From: Labilibaculum antarcticum
GTDB lineage: Bacteria; Bacteroidota; Bacteroidia; Bacteroidales; Marinifilaceae
NCBI RefSeq assembly: GCF_002356295.1
Contig: NZ_AP018042.1
Span: forward strand, 1,582,361-1,646,360
Direction: 5' to 3'
DNA length: 64,000 bases
The first letter of the stretch is position 1; the number at the start of each line of letters is the position of its first letter. The position numbers were made by a program, and so were the translations under genes. Of the stretch, positions 34,148 to 42,451 are shown one piece after another. The notes beneath the pieces are model-generated. The model did no database searches. It was not told the origin of the DNA and was given only the letters and a program-made list of their open reading frames with translations.

Positions 34148-34828
34148 TTATTTGATTAGAGCTTTTAACTCTTCAACTGTTTTAGCCATTACAATTCCAG
34201 GAATTTCTACCGGAGCTCCAACTTCTGCTATAAAAGTACCTTTTACTTCCCCTTTTTTAAAAGTTGTAAAACCAATTCTGTACAATCCTACAGTTAATGC
34301 TTTCAAAGGATTACCGACAACACTCTTATATCTTAGCAATGAATTGTATTTTGTTCCTCTTGGAGTTTTTGGCATTTCACTGCTATCATCATTTTTAGCC
34401 AATGAAAACCATTTCGCACCTTTTACTTTTTCAGCAGAAATACTTTCAGCTGTAACAATATCAGAACGTTCCAAAGTGATATAAGTATCAAAATAGTCTT
34501 CCGATTCAGCATTAGCGGTATAAACATCCGAAACTATTGCATCTTTTACCTTGGTTTTACCAACTGGAGACATCATTCGAACACCTAATTCAGGAGCCAC
34601 TGCTGGAACCCACAAATAAATAAAGTAAAATTTCTTGCCATCAATCACCTCATCTTCGGTGTCTTTAGCTGCGTATCCCAAATACGAAACAACATCTGTG
34701 TAAGGTACTTTAATAGTTTTAGGTCCCATTTTCTTTTCGGTTAAACTACCAAATTCACCTAGTTTTTGTGCTTGAGAAGGTGCTACAACGGCTAAGGCTA
34801 GTGCCAAAATCAAAATTAATCTCATCAT
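34148..34828 (-). CDS. LipL32-like exported protein
   Basis: About 226 residues from the ATG at 34828 (34825 is also possible; the TTG at 34834 is not needed). A signal peptide ends APSQAQ with no lipobox Cys. The mature part follows spirochaete LipL32, recalled from memory, over most of its length: KKFYFIYLWVPAVAPELGVRM, then SPVGK, YFDTYITLERS, TKYNSLLRYK and GLYRIGFTTFKKGEVKG, ending in EIPGI. LipL32 is a calcium-binding surface protein. The long acidic loop of the Leptospira protein is reduced here to NDDSSE. Its role in this organism is unknown. Confidence 0.8.
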   Translation of the reverse strand: MMRLILILALALAVVAPSQAQKLGEFGSLTEKKMGPKTIKVPYTDVVSYLGYAAKDTEDEVIDGKKFYFIYLWVPAVAPELGVRMMSPVGKTKVKDAIVSDVYTANAESEDYFDTYITLERSDIVTAESISAEKVKGAKWFSLAKNDDSSEMPKTPRGTKYNSLLRYKSVVGNPLKALTVGLYRIGFTTFKKGEVKGTFIAEVGAPVEIPGIVMAKTVEELKALIK

Positions 34829-35102
34829 CACCAAAATCTTACAGAAATAATCAGCCTATCAACAAACACTATAATTTAACTTATTATTTACATATCAAAA
34901 CACATAACTTAACATCACGCTCCCACATCATAATGTATTCACAACACCAATCAATTATTTACCCTCATAAATAAAATTTTGAAAATAATCATTTTCATAT
35001 TTCTCCAAATAATTCACACGAGAATTTATTTTTATTGTTTCCAACCAGGATATCTCGTAAATTAAAGGAACTTAAAGTTTAACCTTTTGATATTCTAACA
35101 CT

Positions 35103-35366
35103 ATGAGAAAAATCCTTAACAACTTGTTGACTTTTTTCAACAACACAGAAGAAGACACCTTTTACTATGTAAGAATTGAACGAAATGACAAATGCTTCTG
35201 CAATAGCGGTAAAAAATACAAAGTTTGTCATTACCCCGATCATCAGAAGAAAGGTAAGGTTGCAGTTAAAAAAATTAGTGAAACAAGCGCAGAAGAACAG
35301 ATTAAAGTTCTAAGTGTAAAACGACTCCGTAAAGAATATTATCGTGTAAAATCGAATGTGCATTAA
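35103..35366 (+). CDS. Small SEC-C-like zinc-binding protein
   Basis: An 87-residue protein. A central motif, CFCNSGKKYKVCHYPDH, matches the SEC-C/SecA C-terminal zinc-binding pattern (CxCGSGKKYKxCH). It is flanked by an acidic N-terminus and a Lys/Arg-rich C-terminus. Such small proteins may bind zinc and ribosomes or SecB-like partners, but no function is proven for this type. It stands alone and ends in a hairpin terminator shared with the convergent cytochrome gene. Confidence 0.7.
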   Translation: MRKILNNLLTFFNNTEEDTFYYVRIERNDKCFCNSGKKYKVCHYPDHQKKGKVAVKKISETSAEEQIKVLSVKRLRKEYYRVKSNVH

Positions 35367-35374
35367 AATACAGC

Positions 35375-35416
35375 AAGCTTTTGGCTTATGGAAAAGTATA
35401 TCATAGCCAAAAGCTT
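35375..35416. terminator. Bidirectional terminator
   Basis: Arms AAGCTTTTGGCTTATG (35375-35390) and CATAGCCAAAAGCTT (35402-35416) form a long hairpin between convergent stop codons. Confidence 0.75.
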
Positions 35417-35418
35417 AT

Positions 35419-35850
35419 TTATCGCTTTACAGCCTCAACCTCTTCCAGAGAAACCTGTCCGTAATCATTCCCCCATGAATTCAGAATATAATTAAAAACG
35501 GCAACCAATTCCTTATCGGTTAAACCTGATGCAGGCATTAAACTGTTGTACTTTACGCCGTTCACTTTAATGGGTTTATTACTTCCGAATTTTACCATTT
35601 TAATGGCATCTTCCCTGTTTTTTTTCAGGTAATCCGAATTAGCCAGAGGAGGAAAAACCTTTTCAATTCCACCCCCTTTAATCATATGACAATTCATGCA
35701 CTTGGCCCGGTACAATTGCTCCCCTTTTTCTAGTTCATTTGTCGATATTTCGGACTCCACGACTTCATTCTTCGCCGTTTTCTTTTCCGATCCTCCACAA
35801 GAGATTAAAAAAAATGCAATTGTTAAAAATATTACGTTCTGCTTATTCAT
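35419..35850 (-). CDS. Lipoprotein monoheme cytochrome c
   Basis: A 143-residue protein with a lipoprotein signal (FFLISCGGSEKK) and one cytochrome c domain containing CMNCHMIKGGG. A likely Met axial ligand lies in NSLMPASGL. Its neighbours are the SCO gene and caa3 operon on the opposite strand. It could be a membrane-tethered electron shuttle between ACIII and the terminal oxidases, which is inference from position. Confidence 0.88.
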   Translation of the reverse strand: MNKQNVIFLTIAFFLISCGGSEKKTAKNEVVESEISTNELEKGEQLYRAKCMNCHMIKGGGIEKVFPPLANSDYLKKNREDAIKMVKFGSNKPIKVNGVKYNSLMPASGLTDKELVAVFNYILNSWGNDYGQVSLEEVEAVKR

Positions 35851-36064
35851 AGTCCTTATTCTTTTTTAGATCCAGTAAAAATAGTAAACACACACCAAAC
35901 AATCAAAATTATTCTACCATCTAAATAGCTAACTACCGCAAAAAAAGCCGTTTAACCATAAGAACCCATCAAATATTTTTATATATTTATATAGATCAGA
36001 ATAATGATTATCACAATAATTGCCCCATTTCATTCCTTACCCTTAAAACTATGGAGGATTACTT

Positions 36065-36850
36065 ATGAAACTTAAAATTATTGTTTGTCTTTTATTAATA
36101 CTAAAGACAACTTCATCATTTAGCCAAGATGCCAAAGATTTGTATTACGACATGGAAGTTGGTGTCATAGAGCATCTTGATGACACCATTCCACAAAACA
36201 TACAGTTAACCAACGAAGCAGGCGAATTGGTCTTTCTAAAGGATCAAATTGACAAACCAACTGCAATTGTATTTGTCTACTTCAGATGTCCTGGAATTTG
36301 CAGTCCACTTATGGATGGTTTGGCAGATGTCATCCAAAAAAGTGATTTGAATATCGCTGAAGATTATCAAGTCATCACAATAAGTTTCGATCCAACAGAA
36401 ACCTATGATCTTGCAGTTAAAAAGAAGAACAACTACAAATCCTTAATTAAAGGAAAAAACACACAAGAGGGTTGGAAGTTTTATACAGGCGATAGTCTTA
36501 ATATCGCCAAAGCTACAAAAGCACTGGGCTTTAGATATAAAAGAGTCGGCAATGAATTCACTCATGCCGCTACGGTTATTATTACCAGTCCCGAAGCAAA
36601 AATTACCCGCTATTTAAATGGAACCTATTTTTTACCCTTTGAATTTAAGCTAGCCATAATGGAAGCTTCCAAAGGCCAAACAGGACCAACCATTAACAAA
36701 ATACTTCAATATTGTTACTCCTACGATCCTGTAGGACAAGCCTACGTTTTAAATGTCACCAAAGTAACAGGAACCATTATCTTAGTTATGGGACTAATCG
36801 TTTTTCTGTTGTTAGTATTTAAAAAACCTAGAAAGAAACAGCATCAGTAA
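36065..36850 (+). CDS. SCO1/SenC-family copper chaperone with C-terminal TM anchor
   Basis: A 261-residue exported thioredoxin-fold protein. The signal peptide is about 1-20. The copper motif FRCPGICSPL (CxxxC) and the third ligand in FTHAATVII are present. A C-terminal helix (about 228-250, GTIILVMGLIVFLLLVF) anchors it, unlike the usual N-terminal anchor. SCO proteins deliver copper to the CuA site of subunit II. It lies 84 nt upstream of ctaD on the same strand. Confidence 0.9.
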   Translation: MKLKIIVCLLLILKTTSSFSQDAKDLYYDMEVGVIEHLDDTIPQNIQLTNEAGELVFLKDQIDKPTAIVFVYFRCPGICSPLMDGLADVIQKSDLNIAEDYQVITISFDPTETYDLAVKKKNNYKSLIKGKNTQEGWKFYTGDSLNIAKATKALGFRYKRVGNEFTHAATVIITSPEAKITRYLNGTYFLPFEFKLAIMEASKGQTGPTINKILQYCYSYDPVGQAYVLNVTKVTGTIILVMGLIVFLLLVFKKPRKKQHQ

Positions 36851-36851
36851 G

Positions 36852-36920
36852 CCACAAATTCCTCAGATTAACACAACTATTATCTGCAAGAATCTGTGAA
36901 ATCGGTGATTGTAAAATAAG
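36852..36920. repeat. Intergenic repeat between SCO gene and ctaD
   Basis: CACAAATTCCTCAGATTAACAC and AGAATCTGTGAAATCGGTG form an imperfect inverted pair of the common CACAGATT...AATCTGTG type found between Bacteroidota genes. Confidence 0.4.
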
Positions 36921-36934
36921 ATAAAACTATACAT

Positions 36935-38545
36935 ATGTCTGATACCGTAATTCAAAACCATGAGCCCAATTACCTTGAATATAAGGGACGATACAAAGGT
37001 ATATTTGCATGGATTTTCTCAACAGACCATAAACGAATTGGCTTGTTGTATTTATACAGTATGCTGGTGCTTTTTAGTATAGCAGCTATTCTGGGGCTAC
37101 TAATGAAAATAGAGTTAATTGCCCCTGGCAGAACCATTATGGATGCCCAAACCTACAACAGCTTTTTTACCCTTCACGGGATAACCATGATTTTTTTAAT
37201 TGTAGTTCCTGGCTTGCCGGCTGTGTTTGGCAATTTCTTTCTGCCTCTGATGATTGGGGCAAAAGATGTAGCTTTCCCTAAGCTCAACCTTTTATCCTGG
37301 TGGATCTATATTTTAGGAGCTGCGATTGCTCTTTCGGCTCAGTTCTTTGGTGATGGTCCTCCTGATACCGGATGGACATTTTATGCGCCCTACAGTTTTA
37401 GAACCGGCACCAATATGTTGCCTGCTGTAACCGGTGCCTTTATATTGGGTTTCTCATCTATTGCAACAGGAATCAACTTTATAGTAACCATGCACCGAAT
37501 GAGAGCACCGGGAATGGACTGGATGAAAATGCCTCTTTTCCCTTGGGCTTTATACGGAACCAGCTGGATTCAAGTACTCGCAACTCCAATTGTTGGTGTT
37601 ACCTTATTAATGATTGTATTGGAACGTACCATGCAAATCGGTTTTTTCGATCCTGCTTTGGGTGGCGACCCAATTTTATATCAGCATTTATTCTGGATTT
37701 ACTCCCACCCTGCCGTTTACATCATGATATTACCTGCTATGGGTGTGATTTCTGAAATTATACCCACATTCGCCCGAAAAACCATTTTTGGATACAAAGC
37801 AATCGTAATATCAACCCTTGCCATCGCATTTGTAGGCTACTTTGTATGGGGACACCACATGTTTACATCAGGAATGAGTGGAACAGCTTTGTACACTTTC
37901 TCGATTCTAACATTTTTGGTTGCTATTCCAAGTGCTATTAAAATATTTAACTGGGTGGCTACTCTTCACAAAGCATCCATCGATATTCAAACGCCTTTTT
38001 TATGGGCACTTTGCTTTCTTTTTGTATTCATGATTGGTGGATTATCAGGGATGGTATTGGGTGCTTTATCGGCTAACGTTCATTTACACGATACCGCATT
38101 TGTAGTTGCTCACTTCCATTTCATTGTTTTTGGGGGTACCGGATATGCATTTTTTGGAGCTTTGCATTATTGGTATCCTAAAATGTTCGGTAGAATGTAC
38201 GACAAAGGCTGGGCGAATATTGGTTTGGCTATCTTCTTCACAGGCTTTAACACGCTATATCTTCCGATGTTCTATTTAGGAATGATTGGAATGCCTCGCA
38301 GGTATTACGACTATGTTGAAGAATTTCACGGCCCCAATATCGTATCCTCATTTGGAGCCATGCTCATGATTTCCGGCTTGGTAATTATCATCACCAATTT
38401 GGTTCGATCGGCACGTAAAGGAGAAATTGCAGAAGCCGATCCATGGAAAAGTAAAACCTTGGAATGGACAGTTGCTAGTCCTCCACCTTTAGAAAATTTC
38501 GCTGAAATTCCAGTAGTAACCAAACGACCATACGACTATGAATAA
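36935..38545 (+). CDS. ctaD: caa3-type cytochrome c oxidase subunit I (A2 type)
   Basis: A 536-residue heme-copper oxidase catalytic subunit with about twelve helices. The heme and CuB ligands are recognisable (FFTLHGITMIF, WIYSHPAVYIMILP, WGHHMF, HDTAFVVAHFHFIVFGG). In place of the D-channel Glu of A1 oxidases (HPEVY) it reads YSHPAVY, the Tyr-Ser signature of A2-type oxidases such as Rhodothermus caa3. Its stop overlaps the ctaE start by 8 nt. It reduces oxygen to water and pumps protons. Confidence 0.96.
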   Translation: MSDTVIQNHEPNYLEYKGRYKGIFAWIFSTDHKRIGLLYLYSMLVLFSIAAILGLLMKIELIAPGRTIMDAQTYNSFFTLHGITMIFLIVVPGLPAVFGNFFLPLMIGAKDVAFPKLNLLSWWIYILGAAIALSAQFFGDGPPDTGWTFYAPYSFRTGTNMLPAVTGAFILGFSSIATGINFIVTMHRMRAPGMDWMKMPLFPWALYGTSWIQVLATPIVGVTLLMIVLERTMQIGFFDPALGGDPILYQHLFWIYSHPAVYIMILPAMGVISEIIPTFARKTIFGYKAIVISTLAIAFVGYFVWGHHMFTSGMSGTALYTFSILTFLVAIPSAIKIFNWVATLHKASIDIQTPFLWALCFLFVFMIGGLSGMVLGALSANVHLHDTAFVVAHFHFIVFGGTGYAFFGALHYWYPKMFGRMYDKGWANIGLAIFFTGFNTLYLPMFYLGMIGMPRRYYDYVEEFHGPNIVSSFGAMLMISGLVIIITNLVRSARKGEIAEADPWKSKTLEWTVASPPPLENFAEIPVVTKRPYDYE

Positions 38546-39152
38546 GCCTGCACACATTGATGAACACCGAGACGATGAAGGTGCGAAAACAGGAATGTGG
38601 ATCTTCATATTTACTGAATTAATCCTTTTTGGCGGATTGTTTATCGTCTATTCGGTATACCGATACTTAAACCCGGCCGCTTTTCATTTGGCTGCCGAGG
38701 AGCTAGATACTTTTATTGGCACAGTAAATACCGTAATTCTTCTGGTCAGCAGTATGACTATTGCGATGTCGATAAGTGCCATACAGTACAAAAATAAGAA
38801 GCTCACACTGATATTAATGAGTGTTACCATTTTATTAGCGGCTGTATTTATGGTGAATAAATATTTTGAATGGAGCGGGAAAATATCACATGGCATATAC
38901 CCTGGTAGTCCAACACTGATGGAAGCCAGTCAGGGAGAAATCTTGTTTTTTGGCTTGTATTACGCCATGACAGGTCTTCACGCTATCCATATTATTATTG
39001 GAGTCGCTTTTATTGCCTACGTAATGGTATTGGTTGCAAAAGATGAGATTCAACACGACAATTTTGTCATTCTTGAAAATAGCGGATTGTATTGGCATTT
39101 GGTCGATCTTATTTGGATTTTCCTTTTCCCCTTATTCTACCTAATCACTTAA
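38538..39152 (+). CDS. ctaE: Cytochrome c oxidase subunit III
   Basis: A 204-residue membrane protein with five helices, as is usual for bacterial subunit III lacking the first two. Motifs: WIFIFTELILFGGLF, FGLYYAMTGLHAIHIIIG and YWHLVDLIWIFLFPLFY. The start overlaps ctaD by 8 nt, which indicates translational coupling. Confidence 0.94.
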   Translation: MNKPAHIDEHRDDEGAKTGMWIFIFTELILFGGLFIVYSVYRYLNPAAFHLAAEELDTFIGTVNTVILLVSSMTIAMSISAIQYKNKKLTLILMSVTILLAAVFMVNKYFEWSGKISHGIYPGSPTLMEASQGEILFFGLYYAMTGLHAIHIIIGVAFIAYVMVLVAKDEIQHDNFVILENSGLYWHLVDLIWIFLFPLFYLIT

Positions 39153-39162
39153 TTGTACGACC

Positions 39163-39447
39163 ATGGAAAAAGAACATACCCACATTGTAAAATACAAAAC
39201 CTATGTATTCGTTCTAATTGCTTTGCTTTTTATGACATTCGCTTCGGTTGCCATAACAAGTATCAATTTAGGCCCTTACACAGTTTCTGCAGCCTTACTA
39301 CTGGCAAGTATCAAATCAATACTCGTTTTACTGATTTTCATGCACCTTAAGTTCGATAAAAAGTTCTATTCCCTTATGGTAGGCGGAGTGTTACTACTAT
39401 TTGCCTGTGTTATTTTCATTACATTCTTAGACTACTTATACCGATAG
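39163..39447 (+). CDS. ctaF: Cytochrome c oxidase subunit IV (CtaF-like)
   Basis: A 94-residue protein with three hydrophobic helices. It starts MEKEHTHIVKYKTY and has the conserved SIKSILVLLIFMHLKFD. This is the small prokaryotic subunit IV (COX4_pro) that aids subunit I assembly. Gaps of 10 nt to ctaE and 3 nt to ctaC place it firmly in the operon. Confidence 0.88.
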   Translation: MEKEHTHIVKYKTYVFVLIALLFMTFASVAITSINLGPYTVSAALLLASIKSILVLLIFMHLKFDKKFYSLMVGGVLLLFACVIFITFLDYLYR

Positions 39448-39450
39448 ATT

Positions 39451-40395
39451 ATGACTTCCAAAGCAATACCCGATGCTTCTAATTTTGTAAAAGGTGTAGA
39501 TACCTCTTTCGAGGTAATATTAGGAATTATTTTCTTTTTCCTCATCGCCATTACAGCTACCATGATTTACTTCGTATTTCGCTATCGAAAAGAAAGGAAT
39601 CCGGTAGCCACTCAAATCCACGGAAGTGTTCCCCTTGAAATACTGTGGACAGTTATCCCAACCATATTGGTGATGGTCATGTTCTATTACGGATGGATGG
39701 GATACAAGCCAATGAAAGAGGTTCCTGATGATGCTTTTGTGATAAAGAGCGTTGGAAGAATGTGGAATTGGCAGTTTGAATATGAAAATGGAAAAAAAAC
39801 AGATACTCTATATGTTCCTTTGGATCGTGCTGTAAAATTAGACTTGGTTGCGCTGGATGTGATACACAGTTTATACATTCCTTCCTTTAGATTAAAACAG
39901 GATATTGTTCCCGGAAAAGAACAAATGATGTGGTTCATACCCGGACGTGAAGGTGAATATGATGTGTTTTGTACCGAATATTGTGGCTTGCAACATTCCT
40001 CCATGCAAACTTCTGTTATTGTGATGCCACAAGATAAATTTGATAGCTGGTACATCGATACTACCAAAACGGTTACACTTATATCGGATAGACCAGGAGC
40101 CTTAGGTCTAACTATCGTAAAGAAAAATGGATGTTTGGCTTGTCATTCTTTGGATGGATCTAAATTGGTTGGTCCTAGCTGGAAAAACTTATATGGCAAA
40201 ACCGAAACTGTTGTCAGTAAGGGTGAAACAAGAGAACAAACCATTGACAGAGCCTATATAATTAACTCGATATACAATCCAAACGATGATATCGTAAAAG
40301 GCTTTAGTAAAGGATTAATGCTTTCCTATAAAAACGAATTACAAGAAAGTGATATTGATGAGATCATTGAATTCATGAAAACTCTTAACGACTAA
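39451..40395 (+). CDS. ctaC: caa3 oxidase subunit II with fused cytochrome c domain
   Basis: A 314-residue protein. Two N-terminal helices (about 22-45 and 65-85) are followed by the cupredoxin domain. The CuA ligands are in VIHSLYIP and FCTEYCGLQHSSM. A C-terminal cytochrome c domain (about 210-314) has CLACHSLDG, making this a caa3 oxidase that receives electrons on its own heme c. It lies third or fourth in an operon where subunit II usually comes first. Confidence 0.95.
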   Translation: MTSKAIPDASNFVKGVDTSFEVILGIIFFFLIAITATMIYFVFRYRKERNPVATQIHGSVPLEILWTVIPTILVMVMFYYGWMGYKPMKEVPDDAFVIKSVGRMWNWQFEYENGKKTDTLYVPLDRAVKLDLVALDVIHSLYIPSFRLKQDIVPGKEQMMWFIPGREGEYDVFCTEYCGLQHSSMQTSVIVMPQDKFDSWYIDTTKTVTLISDRPGALGLTIVKKNGCLACHSLDGSKLVGPSWKNLYGKTETVVSKGETREQTIDRAYIINSIYNPNDDIVKGFSKGLMLSYKNELQESDIDEIIEFMKTLND

Positions 40396-40416
40396 ATATC
40401 AAATTACAGTCAGCAT

Positions 40417-41283
40417 ATGCATACAAGCACTAAAATATCCACGCTCTCTGAATTGGGGAAAATTAAAATCGCTATCCCAATAGCCATTTCCTGTTTCACT
40501 GGGTATTTACTATATGCTTCGGAATTCTCTCTGGATATGGCTTATGTCGTGTTTGGTATTTTTCTGATTGTTGCAGGAGCTTCTGCTTTAAACCACATTC
40601 AGGAGCATAAAAAAGATGCCTTAATGGATCGCACCAAGTTCCGTCCCATCCCATCCGGCAAAATCAGCATTTCCGAAGCCGTTAAATGGAGTGTTTTCTT
40701 CCTGCTTTCAGGCTGTGGCCTTTTGGCTTTAGGAGGCACTACCGGAAGTTTATGGCTAGCCATTTTTTCAATCTTTTGGTACAATCTGGTTTATACTCCA
40801 TTAAAGCAAGTTTCAGCATTTGCCGTTGTTCCAGGAGCGTTAAGCGGTGCATTCCCTCCAATGATTGGTTACGTAGCGGCAGGTGGTAATTTTTTGGATT
40901 GGCCAATTTTGGCTCTGTCTTTTTTCTTCTTTATCGGGCAAATACCCCATTTTTGGCTCTTACTACTACTCTATGGCGAAGATTATAAAAAAGGTGGCTT
41001 TAAAGTACTGATAGATGTGTTTAGCGTGAAACAAATTCACAACATCACCTTAATATGGATATTGGCAACAATCATGGTCGCTTTGCTGCTCCCCATCTTT
41101 GATGTTCTCTCGTCAAAAGTGCTCATTTGGTCTTTACTGGCGATGTCTTTATTCATCATCCCGAGCAGTTTTGTCCTTTTAAAAAATTACGACCGAACAA
41201 CCGTTCGTAAATTATTTTTACAACTGAATCTATACTTCCTCATCATCATGATCCTAATTAGTATCGACAAACTTTACTTTTAG
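40417..41283 (+). CDS. ctaB: Protoheme IX farnesyltransferase (heme O synthase)
   Basis: A 288-residue UbiA-superfamily membrane enzyme with about nine helices that farnesylates heme b to heme O for caa3. The prenyl-diphosphate motif reads NHIQEHKKDALMDRTKFRPIP. Also present: YTPLKQVSAFAVVPGALSGAFPP and a second Asp-rich loop near EDYKKGGFKV. It follows ctaC by 21 nt. No ctaA (heme A synthase) is in the window. Confidence 0.92.
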   Translation: MHTSTKISTLSELGKIKIAIPIAISCFTGYLLYASEFSLDMAYVVFGIFLIVAGASALNHIQEHKKDALMDRTKFRPIPSGKISISEAVKWSVFFLLSGCGLLALGGTTGSLWLAIFSIFWYNLVYTPLKQVSAFAVVPGALSGAFPPMIGYVAAGGNFLDWPILALSFFFFIGQIPHFWLLLLLYGEDYKKGGFKVLIDVFSVKQIHNITLIWILATIMVALLLPIFDVLSSKVLIWSLLAMSLFIIPSSFVLLKNYDRTTVRKLFLQLNLYFLIIMILISIDKLYF

Positions 41284-41364
41284 TAGTGTAACTTTATTGT
41301 TATCAGAGACTAGACATTTACACCAATCCTTTTTATATTTAGACTTCAACTAAACCAAATTCAG

Positions 41365-41685
41365 ATGAAAAAGATTTTATTAGTAGTATTTGCAATTGGC
41401 TTCCTGGCCGCTTGTCAGTCGAATACTAAAAAAGTGAGTGACGATTCAAAAGCAGAAACTACTCAGGTGGTAGAATCTGAAACAATGGAATTGACTGTAA
41501 CAGGAATGACTTGCACTGGCTGCGAAAACACAATTAAAAATGGCTTACAACAAATTGATGGTGTTCTTGAAGTGGAGGCTTCCCATACAAGTGGTAAAGT
41601 AAACGTGAAGGTGGAAAAAGATAAGCTTAAGCGTGAAGAAATTGAACAGCAAATTGAGACCATTGGTTATCACGTAGAAAAGTAA
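41365..41685 (+). CDS. Lipoprotein with heavy-metal-associated (HMA) domain
   Basis: A 106-residue protein. A lipoprotein signal (FLAACQS) is followed by a short acidic linker and one HMA domain with MTCTGCENTI. This is a surface- or periplasm-anchored copper-binding chaperone-like protein. Its place 81 nt after ctaB suggests copper supply or buffering for the oxidases (inference). HMA lipoproteins are known in Bacteroidota but poorly studied. Confidence 0.85.
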   Translation: MKKILLVVFAIGFLAACQSNTKKVSDDSKAETTQVVESETMELTVTGMTCTGCENTIKNGLQQIDGVLEVEASHTSGKVNVKVEKDKLKREEIEQQIETIGYHVEK

Positions 41686-41708
41686 AATCAGATACTGCGA
41701 AGCTACAT

Positions 41709-41851
41709 TGCAAAGAGGATGTCCAAAAAGGAATATTTCGCACCAGATTGTCATGTTGAGCGAAGTCGAAACATCTGTTTTTCAAAGTGAAAGATTCTTC
41801 GACTAGCTCAGAATGACAATAGAACGATACTTTTTGCACACCCTCTTTTTC
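41709..41851. repeat. Long imperfect palindrome (MITE-like)
   Basis: Inner arms of about 29 nt (41747-41776 and 41792-41820, core GTCATGTTGAGC with GCTCAGAATGAC) sit inside outer arms (GAGGATGTCCAAAAA at 41715-41729 and TTTTTGCACACCCTC at 41831-41845). The whole folds as one hairpin of about 67 bp. The core resembles a repeat widely scattered in Bacteroidota genomes. Confidence 0.7.
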
Positions 41852-41973
41852 CTTTCCACAATTAGCCCAAAGCCATACTTTAGCTGCGAATTTGCACCCG
41901 ATGCAAAATGATACCGATAAGTATTTACATTGAAAATCGCCCCGATCTATCCCTATTTAGACTAATAATTAAT

Positions 41974-42060
41974 AGCTCAGGGCGTGCCCCTCAATACTTC
42001 GGGTCGGGCTTTCCGTTGCTGCCGATAGCTATCGGAACCCTCACGCAAATTCCTATCGAA
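41974..42060. repeat. GGGCGTGCCCC-type dispersed repeat fragment
   Basis: The stretch begins CAGGGCGTGCCCC, runs through CGGGTCGGGCTTTCCG and contains the palindrome CCGATAGCTATCGG. It is GC-rich against an AT-rich background and matches a familiar dispersed Bacteroidota repeat. The inverted partner sequence GGGCACGCCC lies at 43890-43899. Confidence 0.5.
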
Positions 42061-42247
42061 ACCAATCCTCAATTATGATCCCTATTTACCGGGAGAAATG
42101 ATTGAGTAATTTTAAATAGTAATATGTATTGTTCAACTAAAAAAAATGCTACATTTGTTAGGCATCTTGCAAAAAATAAAGATAAGTGAGTTATAGTAAG
42201 GAACATGACAATAGCAAACAAGAGCCTTTTGATCAATACCAATAGGC

Positions 42248-42380
42248 GAAAATCCTAAGGATATTGTTTTTTGATCAATGAATATATCGTTAAAGCCTGA
42301 AAAATTAGTTTTTCACTCAATGTGAATATGACAAGGCTTGAAAAATTGATTTTTGACCCAATGTCAAAATGACAAAAGTG
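42248..42380. repeat. Degenerate tandem direct repeats, about 41 nt
   Basis: Two adjacent 41-nt units (42299-42339 and 42340-42380) share GAAAAATT, a TTTTT core, CAATGT and ATGACAA. A weaker copy (GAAAATCC...TTTTTTGATCAATGAATAT) precedes them from 42248. Confidence 0.55.
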
Positions 42381-42451
42381 ATATAAGACGCATCGCATCT
42401 TAGCCACTTGGTCATAACACATTTTTATTTTTACAGACTAAATTTAATAAT

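Larger units (their letters stand above)
41686..42451. other. Repeat-rich non-coding region
   Basis: A 766-nt gap after the HMA lipoprotein. It contains a long palindromic element (41709-41851), a GGGCGTGCCCC-type repeat fragment (about 41974-42060) and tandem 41-nt repeats (42248-42380). No convincing ORF lies in it. Confidence 0.6.

Noticed and set aside
35103-35366. SecA C-terminal fragment
   Set aside because: No SecA motor domain nearby, and the ORF has its own start, basic tail and terminator.
39687-40067. 126-codon minus-strand frame in ctaC
   Set aside because: Antisense to the conserved CuA domain; no family and no promoter.
42090-42240. tRNA-like or attachment-site segment near the tandem repeats
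   Set aside because: No cloverleaf, T-loop or integrase gene; only AT-rich text.
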